Assembly: GCF_004310425.1 (NCBI RefSeq)
Contig: NZ_SIUB01000010.1
Location: 1-64,000 of the forward strand
Direction: 5' to 3'
DNA: 64,000 bases
Source of the DNA: Hansschlegelia quercus
GTDB lineage: Bacteria; Pseudomonadota; Alphaproteobacteria; Rhizobiales; Methylopilaceae
The notes beneath the pieces are model-generated. The model ran no database searches. It was not told the DNA's origin and worked only from the letters and a program-made list of their open reading frames with translations. This document shows positions 58,427-64,000 of this stretch, in pieces. The translations under genes were made by a program, and so were the position numbers. How positions within the stretch are numbered: position 1 is the first letter of the stretch; every line of letters begins with the position of its first letter.

Positions 58427-59635
58427 TCAGGGCTGCTTCGGCTGTTCGGCTCCGGGGGCAGGCGCTGCAGGGGCAGGCCCGGCGGGAGCCGGCGCAGGCT
58501 CTGCCGGGGCAGCCGGAGCCGCAGGGGCCGGAGAGGGCTCCGCAGGAGCGGCGGGCGCCGGAGCGGGCTCGCCCGGCTTGTCGGCTTCCGAGCCGCCGCC
58601 GGACTGCTCGTTCGCGGGCTTCGGGGCCTGCTGCTCCGGCGCGGCGGGAGCCGACGCTGCGGGAGCCGCGGGCGCGCCGGCCGGGGCCGCCGCGGGCGTC
58701 GCGCCGCCGAGCTCCTGCGGCTTGTCGGAGTTCTTGTTCAGCCAAGCGATCAGCGCCGCGCGCTCGTCCTCGTTCTTGATGCCGGCGAAGGCCATCGTGG
58801 TGCCGGGCACCATGGCCTTCGGATCCGTCAGCCACTTGTCGAGCGACGCGATATCCCAGACGCCGCCGGTCTTCTTCATCGGCTCGGAATATTCGAAGCC
58901 TTCCATGTGGGCGTGCTTCAGCCCGACGATGCCGTAAAGGTTCGGCCCGAGCTTGGCGGGCTCTCCCTTGCCGAACGAGTGGCAGGCCGCGCACTTCTTC
59001 GACGTCTGCTGGCCCTTGGCGGGATCGGCGGAGGCGACCTTCGCCTCGAAGCCGCCCGCCGCGGGCGCGCCGCCGGCCGCAGCCGCGGGTTCGGCGGCCT
59101 TGGCCTCAGCCGCGGGAATCGGCTTCGGGGCGTCCGAATTCTTGTTGAGATAGGCGACGAGGTTCGCGCGCTCTTCCGGGTTCTTGATGCCCGCGAACGC
59201 CATTGTCGTACCGGCGATGTACGCCTTCGGATCCGTCAGCCATTTGTCGAGCGAGGCGAAGTCCCACTCGCCGCCCGACTTCTTCATCGGGTCGGAATAG
59301 CCGAAGCCTTCCATGTGGGCGTGCTTCAGCCCGACGATGCCGTAGAGGTTCGGCCCCATCTTGGCGGGCTCGCCCTTGCCGAACGAATGGCAGGCGCCGC
59401 ACTTCTTGGAGACCTGCTCGCCCTTCGCCGGATCGGCCTTGGCGAGCAGCACGTTGAAGTCTTCGCCCTTGGGCGCGCCGCCGGCGGGCGCAGCCTCTTT
59501 GACCTCGACGGGATAACCAGCCTTTTCCGGCTTCTTGTCGTGGAAGATGCCCCCAGCGAGCACGTTGACGCCCACCACGACGGTCAGCGCGCCAAGGATC
59601 GCCCCCGCGATCTTGTTCAGTTCAAACGCGTTCAT
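58427..59635 (-). CDS. Membrane-anchored cytochrome c with two tandem near-identical heme domains
   Basis: 402 residues from the ATG at 59635. CycM/cytochrome c552-like: uncleaved N-terminal anchor at about 8-31, then two class I cytochrome c domains, heme sites CGACH (79-83) and CAACH (215-219), exactly 136 residues apart. Almost all of each 95-residue domain is repeated (FGKGEPAK, GPNLYGIVGLKHAHMEGF, LDKWLTDPKA, GTTMAFAGIKN with the axial Met). The usual protein has one domain (about 180-200 residues). A 90-residue Ala/Pro/Glu-rich tail follows. Probably carries electrons from the bc1 complex to oxidase at the membrane surface. Divergent from kdsB. Confidence 0.9.
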   Translation of the reverse strand: MNAFELNKIAGAILGALTVVVGVNVLAGGIFHDKKPEKAGYPVEVKEAAPAGGAPKGEDFNVLLAKADPAKGEQVSKKCGACHSFGKGEPAKMGPNLYGIVGLKHAHMEGFGYSDPMKKSGGEWDFASLDKWLTDPKAYIAGTTMAFAGIKNPEERANLVAYLNKNSDAPKPIPAAEAKAAEPAAAAGGAPAAGGFEAKVASADPAKGQQTSKKCAACHSFGKGEPAKLGPNLYGIVGLKHAHMEGFEYSEPMKKTGGVWDIASLDKWLTDPKAMVPGTTMAFAGIKNEDERAALIAWLNKNSDKPQELGGATPAAAPAGAPAAPAASAPAAPEQQAPKPANEQSGGGSEADKPGEPAPAPAAPAEPSPAPAAPAAPAEPAPAPAGPAPAAPAPGAEQPKQP

Positions 59636-59863
59636 GGTCTCTCCGGCTCGTCGGCGGCCGGATCTCGCCAAAAGACCGCCTGGCGCATTTTTGCGCTTCC
59701 TCCAAAAAATCGCTCAACGCAGGCGGAAATGAACGCCTGCGGCCGAGCGGAGGGGACGCTAACCGGTTTTGCCGAAGCGCCGCAACTCGGCTATCAGGGC
59801 GCCGCTCACCTTTTGGAGAGCGCGCTAGCCGAAGGTCTACGCGCGCCGAACCGGACCTGATCG

Positions 59864-60634
59864 ATGCCGACCGTCCGCGCCCCGTCGCGCCCCCTCGTCC
59901 TCGTCCCCGCGCGTCTCGCGGCGACCCGCCTGCCGAACAAGCCGCTGGCCGACATCCACGGCGAGCCGATGATCGTCCACGTCTGGCGCCGCGCCACCGA
60001 GGCCGGCGTCGGACCTGTCGTCGTCGCGACCGATTCCGTTGATGTGGCGGAAGCGATCAAGAGCGTCGGCGGACAGGCCGTGATGACGCGCGCCGACCAT
60101 CCTTCAGGCTCGGACCGCATCGCCGAGGCGCTCGATCAGATCGATCCGGCGCGCGATTTCGGCGTGGTGATCAATCTGCAGGGCGACTTGCCGACGCTCG
60201 ACCCGCTCAGCGTGCGCCGCGCGCTGACGCCGCTCGAAGACCCCGACGTCGATATCTCGACCCTCGTCGCCGAGATTACGCGCGAGGAGGAGAAGACTGC
60301 GCCTGATGTTGTGAAGATGGTCGGCTCGGAGGTCACGCCCGGCCGCTTCCGCTGTCTCTACTTCACGAGAGCGACCGCCCCGACCGGGCCGGGGCCGCTC
60401 TACCACCACATCGGACTTTACGCCTATCGCCGCGAGGCGCTGGAGCGCTTCGTCAAGCTGCCGCCTTCGCCGCTCGAGATGCGCGAAAAGCTCGAGCAGC
60501 TTCGCGCGCTGGAGGCCGGGATGCGCGTCGACGCGGTGAAGGTCGACGCGGTTCCGCTCGGCGTCGACACGCCGGAGGATCTGGAGCGCGCCCGCGCGCT
60601 GCTGATCCATGCGGCCGAAGGGGTTCCCTCGTGA
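59864..60634 (+). CDS. kdsB: 3-deoxy-manno-octulosonate cytidylyltransferase
   Basis: 256 residues. Activates Kdo with CTP to CMP-Kdo for lipopolysaccharide core synthesis. Motifs: [20 protein letters not shown] at 11-30, [13 protein letters not shown] near 80, [12 protein letters not shown] near 105, [15 protein letters not shown] near 185 and the final [11 protein letters not shown]. All nucleotide- and metal-site residues of the family are in place. Its stop overlaps the GTG start of pheA by four bases. Confidence 0.95.
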   Translation: MPTVRAPSRPLVLVPARLAATRLPNKPLADIHGEPMIVHVWRRATEAGVGPVVVATDSVDVAEAIKSVGGQAVMTRADHPSGSDRIAEALDQIDPARDFGVVINLQGDLPTLDPLSVRRALTPLEDPDVDISTLVAEITREEEKTAPDVVKMVGSEVTPGRFRCLYFTRATAPTGPGPLYHHIGLYAYRREALERFVKLPPSPLEMREKLEQLRALEAGMRVDAVKVDAVPLGVDTPEDLERARALLIHAAEGVPS

Positions 60635-61506
60635 CGGCCAGGATCGCCTACCAGGGAGAGCCCGGCGCCAACTCGCACGTCGCCTGCGCGGACGTCTATC
60701 CCGCGCTGGAGGCGCTGCCCTGCCCAAGCTTTGAGGACGCGCTGGACGCGGTCGCCTCGGGCAAAGCCGAGCTCGGCATGATCCCGATCGAGAACTCGGC
60801 GAACGGCCGGGTCGCCGACGTCCATCATCTCATGCCGTCGTCGAAGCTCCACATCGTCGGCGAGTACTTCATGCCCGTGCACCACCAGCTGATGGCGGTT
60901 CCCGGCGCGACGCTCGATACGGTGAAGACCGTGCAAAGCCATGTGCAGGCGCTCGGCCAGTGCCGCAAGCGCATGCGCGCGCTCGGGCTCAAAGCTCTGA
61001 TCGGCGCCGACACCGCGGGCTCCGCGGCCGAGATCGCGCAGGCCGGCGACCCGACCCGCGCCGCGATCGCCTCCACGCTTGCGGCGGAGGTTTATGGCCT
61101 CGACATTCTGGCGCGCGACGTCGAGGACAGTCCGAACAACACCACCCGCTTCGTCGTCCTGTCGCGCGAGAAGGCCTGGGCGCGGCCGGGCCGTGGGCTC
61201 GTGGTCACCACCTTCGTGTTCAAGGTCCGCAACCTTCCGGCGGCGCTCTACAAGGCGCTCGGAGGTTTCGCGACCAACGGGCTGAACATGACGAAGCTCG
61301 AAAGCTATCAGCTCGACGGCGGCTTCGTCGCGACGCAGTTCTACGCCGACGTCGAGGGCCACCCGAAGGACGCCGGCCTGAAGCGCGCGCTCGAGGAGCT
61401 GAAGTTCTTCTCGAGCGAACTTGCGATCCTCGGCGTCTACCCCGCCCACGATTTCCGGGTGGCGGCGCGCGCGCTGGAGGCGCAGGCGGCGGCGAAGCGG
61501 CGATAG
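60631..61506 (+). CDS. pheA: Prephenate dehydratase
   Basis: 291 residues from GTG at 60631. Monofunctional prephenate dehydratase, making phenylpyruvate for phenylalanine synthesis. Catalytic domain to about 185 with [26 protein letters not shown] and the conserved NNTTRFVVL (TRF motif). C-terminal ACT regulatory domain from about 198 with [11 protein letters not shown] and [12 protein letters not shown]. kdsB-pheA order is common in alphaproteobacteria. Feedback inhibition by phenylalanine is a family property. Confidence 0.95.
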   Translation: MTARIAYQGEPGANSHVACADVYPALEALPCPSFEDALDAVASGKAELGMIPIENSANGRVADVHHLMPSSKLHIVGEYFMPVHHQLMAVPGATLDTVKTVQSHVQALGQCRKRMRALGLKALIGADTAGSAAEIAQAGDPTRAAIASTLAAEVYGLDILARDVEDSPNNTTRFVVLSREKAWARPGRGLVVTTFVFKVRNLPAALYKALGGFATNGLNMTKLESYQLDGGFVATQFYADVEGHPKDAGLKRALEELKFFSSELAILGVYPAHDFRVAARALEAQAAAKRR

Positions 61507-61648
61507 AGGCTTTACCCCCGTCAATCGTTCGCGGAACGGCGATCGCCTGCGTGCAGCACGGTCGCCGGAACTTCCTTGCAGCCGCGCCGCTGGACGGACC
61601 GCCCTCTCCGCACGACCTAAGCGCTCTCATCAGACGCGGAGCGCTTCC

Positions 61649-62440
61649 ATGAACATCGACCTCACCGGCAAGATCGCGATCGTCACCGGCTCGACGGTCG
61701 GCATCGGCCACGCCGTCGCGATCGGCCTGGCGCGCACCGGCGCGACCGTGATCGTCAATGGCCGCAAGCAGGAGGCCGTCGAGAAGGCGATCGCCAAGAT
61801 CAAGGAGGCGGTCGCCGGCGCCAAGGTCGAGGGCGTCGCGGCCGATCTCGGGACGGCGGACGGCGTCTCCGCCTTTGTCGCGGCGATCCCGTCCGCCGAC
61901 ATCCTCGTCAACAATGTCGGCATCTTCGATCCCAAGGATTTCTTCGACGTTCCGGATGAGGAGTGGTCGCGCTTCTTCGAGGTCAACGTCATGTCGGGCG
62001 TGCGCCTGTCGCGGGCCTATGCCCAGGCGATGGCGGAGCGCGGCTGGGGGCGGATCGTGTTCATCTCCTCCGAGTCGGGGATCAACATCCCCGTCGAGAT
62101 GATCCATTACGGCTTCACCAAGACCGCCCAGCTCTCGATCTCGCGCGGCCTCGCCAAGCGGCTCAGGGGAACCGGCGTCACGGTCAATGCGGTGCTGCCC
62201 GGACCCACGCTGTCGGAAGGCGTCGCGGAGATGCTGAAGGACGAGGTGGCCAAGACCGGCCAGACGCTCGAGGAGGTCGGCGAGGCCTTCGTGAAGGCGC
62301 ACCGGCCGAGCTCGATCATCCAGCGCGCGGCGACCGTCGAGGAGGTCGCGAACATGGTCGTCTACGTCTGCTCCGAGCAGGCGTCCGCGACCACCGGCGC
62401 GTCGCTGCGGGTGGACGGCGGCGTCGTCGATACGATCTGA
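61649..62440 (+). CDS. SDR-family NAD(P)-dependent oxidoreductase
   Basis: 263 residues from the ATG at 61649. Classical [15 protein letters not shown] at 14-25, NNVGIFDP near 88, catalytic Ser-Tyr-Lys in [26 protein letters not shown] near 185. The Val in NNVG and the insert [20 protein letters not shown] place it in a group often annotated as 3-oxoacyl-ACP reductase-like, but this is not fatty-acid context. Followed 76 bp later by a RutE-like gene; possibly one operon. Substrate unknown. Confidence 0.85.
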   Translation: MNIDLTGKIAIVTGSTVGIGHAVAIGLARTGATVIVNGRKQEAVEKAIAKIKEAVAGAKVEGVAADLGTADGVSAFVAAIPSADILVNNVGIFDPKDFFDVPDEEWSRFFEVNVMSGVRLSRAYAQAMAERGWGRIVFISSESGINIPVEMIHYGFTKTAQLSISRGLAKRLRGTGVTVNAVLPGPTLSEGVAEMLKDEVAKTGQTLEEVGEAFVKAHRPSSIIQRAATVEEVANMVVYVCSEQASATTGASLRVDGGVVDTI

Positions 62441-62516
62441 GGCGCGCCCTTTTCGCGGATGCGAAAGGCGCGCTAGAACGCTCCTCCCTCCCGTTCTTCC
62501 GAGAAGGATGATCCCC

Positions 62517-63119
62517 GTGTCCGGACCGCACCGCCCGCCGCTTGACGACGCGAGCCTCGACGCCCTGTTCCGCGCCGCCCGCACGCATAATTCGTTCAAG
62601 CCGGAGCCGGTGTCAGAAACGACGATCCGGGCGCTGTTCGAGCTCGTGAAGATGGGCCCGACCAGCGCGAACGGCCTGCCGGGCCGCTTCGTGTTCATCA
62701 CCTCCGAGGCCGGCAAGGCGAAGCTCGCGCCCGCTTTGTCCTCGAACAATCGAGAGAAGACGCTGAAGGCGCCCGTCGTCGCCATCGTCGCGCACGACAT
62801 GCGCTGGCTCGACAACCTTCCGCGCTTCTTCCCGCATGTGGACGCCAAGAGCTGGTTCGAGGGCAACCAGGCCTCCATCGAGGAGACCGCTTTCCGCAAC
62901 GGCACGCTGATGGGCGGCTACCTCATCATGGCCGCCCGCTCGCTCGGCCTCGATTGCGGCCCGATGTCGGGCTTCGACAAGGCCAAGGTCGACGAGGCCT
63001 TCTTCGAGGGCACGACCTTCCGCACGAACTTCCTCGTCAACCTCGGCTATGGCGACGGAGAGAAGATGTTCGAGCGCCTCCCCCGCCCGGACTTCGACGA
63101 GTTCTGCAGGATCGCGTGA
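62517..63119 (+). CDS. RutE-like malonic semialdehyde reductase / nitroreductase
   Basis: 200 residues from GTG at 62517, chosen because AGAAGG lies eight bases before it; the ATG at 62508 directly abuts that site. Nitroreductase fold: [56 protein letters not shown] and [20 protein letters not shown] closely follow RutE of the pyrimidine-degradation pathway, which reduces malonic semialdehyde. No other rut gene is adjacent; the nearest functionally related genes are the monooxygenase, flavin reductase and isochorismatase-fold genes near 10-16 kb. FMN-dependent, cytoplasmic. Confidence 0.87.
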   Translation: MSGPHRPPLDDASLDALFRAARTHNSFKPEPVSETTIRALFELVKMGPTSANGLPGRFVFITSEAGKAKLAPALSSNNREKTLKAPVVAIVAHDMRWLDNLPRFFPHVDAKSWFEGNQASIEETAFRNGTLMGGYLIMAARSLGLDCGPMSGFDKAKVDEAFFEGTTFRTNFLVNLGYGDGEKMFERLPRPDFDEFCRIA

Positions 63120-63142
63120 GGGGGCTTTCGAACGTAGAACGA

Positions 63143-63233
63143 CGCCGTCATCCTCCGGCTTGACCGGAGGATCCATCTCGGACGTCGAGCGCGGGCTCTG
63201 ACATGGATGGTCCGGTCGAGCCGGACCATGACG
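63143..63233. repeat. Paired palindromic repeats upstream of tsaB
   Basis: Two hairpins: TCCTCCGG/CCGGAGGA at 63151-63171 and ATGGTCCGG/CCGGACCAT at 63208-63230, with GTCATCC at the left end and ATGACGC at the right end as in the other intergenic repeats. Lies between the RutE-like gene and tsaB. Confidence 0.6.
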
Positions 63234-63303
63234 CTTGATGATGCGCGGCGTCACAAAGTCTCGCCTGCTGGCGCAGCTTCTCGAACCTGATACTCCACCC
63301 CGC

Positions 63304-63981
63304 ATGCGCATGCTCGCGATCGATACGGCGCTCGGCGCCTGTTCCGTCGCCGTCGTCGAGACGGAAGGCGGTGAGGCGCGCGTGGTCTCCGTTCCCATGG
63401 AGCGTGGCCACGCGGAGGCGCTGATGCCGCTCGTGGCCGGGGCGCTGGCCGCGGCTGGAGGCCTTCAGACCATCGAGCGGATCGCCGTCACCGTCGGTCC
63501 CGGCAGTTTTACGGGACTGCGCGTCGGGCTTGCTTGCGCGCGGGCGCTCGCGCTCGGCGCCAAGATCCCCGTCGTCGGAGTTTCGACGCTGACGGCGCTC
63601 GCGGCCCCTGCGCTCGATAGCGGTGAAGGCGTAGCGCCGGTGGCGAGCGCGATCGACGCGCGGCACGGCCGCGTGTTCTTCCAGGTTTTTTCCGGCGACG
63701 GACGGCCGCTCGTTGCGCCGCGCATCACCGACGCCCGCGACGCCGCCCGCGCGCTTGGCGATGGGCCGGCGCTCGTCGTCGGCTCGGGCGCCGGACTCGT
63801 GATCGCCGCGGCGGAGAACGGCGCGGCGGCGCTCTCCGATGGACCGCACGTCGCGCCGGATCCGATCTGGATCGCGCGGCTCGGCGCCGCTGGTGATCCC
63901 GAGACCTCGCCGCCGAGGCCGCTCTACCTCAAGGCCGCCGACGCGCACCCGTCGGTCAGCGGTCTTATCGCGCGCGTCTGA
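63304..63981 (+). CDS. tsaB: tRNA threonylcarbamoyladenosine biosynthesis protein TsaB
   Basis: 225 residues from the ATG at 63304 (start MRMLAIDTALGACSVAV as in TsaB; a frame open from 63235 runs through the repeat and is not used). ASKHA-type fold: VTVGPGSFTGLRVGLACARAL at about 62-82 is the family core, and DARHGRVFFQVFSG the second. Partner of TsaD in adding t6A to tRNAs reading ANN codons. No ribosome binding site stands out. rimI and other usual neighbours would lie beyond the window end. Confidence 0.93.
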   Translation: MRMLAIDTALGACSVAVVETEGGEARVVSVPMERGHAEALMPLVAGALAAAGGLQTIERIAVTVGPGSFTGLRVGLACARALALGAKIPVVGVSTLTALAAPALDSGEGVAPVASAIDARHGRVFFQVFSGDGRPLVAPRITDARDAARALGDGPALVVGSGAGLVIAAAENGAAALSDGPHVAPDPIWIARLGAAGDPETSPPRPLYLKAADAHPSVSGLIARV

Positions 63982-64000
63982 GAACGAGGGAACGGCGTCG

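Overview
The window is a high-GC chromosomal segment of an alphaproteobacterium, most likely Hyphomicrobiales. The evidence is the sucD-sucA-sucB-(SWIB)-lpdA order, the ffh-rpsP-rimM block, an MmcB-type repair protein, an LPS gene (kdsB), and many ABC importers and palindromic repeats. A PQQ-dehydrogenase accessory module, a PQQ-type dehydrogenase and a heterotetrameric sarcosine oxidase suggest a methylotrophic or methylamine-using lifestyle. A Methylopila/Hansschlegelia-like relative is possible, but that is an inference.

Layout. 1-6.5 kb: 2-oxoglutarate dehydrogenase block. 6.7-7.6 kb: dapF. 7.6-16.5 kb: catabolic island with two NitT/TauT-type ABC importers (one with a frameshifted binding protein), an NtaA/DszA-type flavin monooxygenase with its flavin reductase, a TetR regulator and an isochorismatase-fold hydrolase. 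16.6-18.6 kb: acyl-CoA:carboxylate CoA-transferase. 18.8-21.3 kb: CcdA, thioredoxin, CXXCW and SoxYZ-like proteins, an accessory set normally found beside PQQ dehydrogenases. 21.4-28.3 kb: eight-gene operon of ABC importer, two SDRs, a creatininase and two arginase-superfamily ureohydrolases, with a divergent LysR gene. 29.3-32.5 kb: PhnCDE-type importer with a fused double permease. 32.7-39 kb: transglutaminase-like protein, PQQ-type dehydrogenase, TonB-dependent receptor, LysR. 39.2-45 kb: soxBDAG and an XRE-cupin regulator. 45-50 kb: SRP, ribosome and repair genes. 50-58.3 kb: YejABEF-type peptide importer with two binding proteins and one unrelated inserted gene. 58.4-64 kb: tandem-domain cytochrome c, kdsB, pheA, SDR, RutE-like nitroreductase, tsaB.

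How they may work together. The most interesting unit is the creatininase operon. Its creatininase is convincing by motif, but no M24-type creatinase accompanies it; two arginase-family enzymes with complete metal ligands sit immediately downstream in the same translationally coupled operon. With sarcosine oxidase about 11 kb away, the simplest reading is creatinine uptake, ring opening to creatine, urea release by one or both ureohydrolases, and sarcosine oxidation to glycine plus a C1 unit. That would be a non-orthologous replacement of creatinase; the assignment to creatine is inference.

Palindromic repeats recur between genes and in two places run into coding sequence, including the predicted start of phnC. 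No rRNA, tRNA, CRISPR array, transposase or prophage gene was seen.
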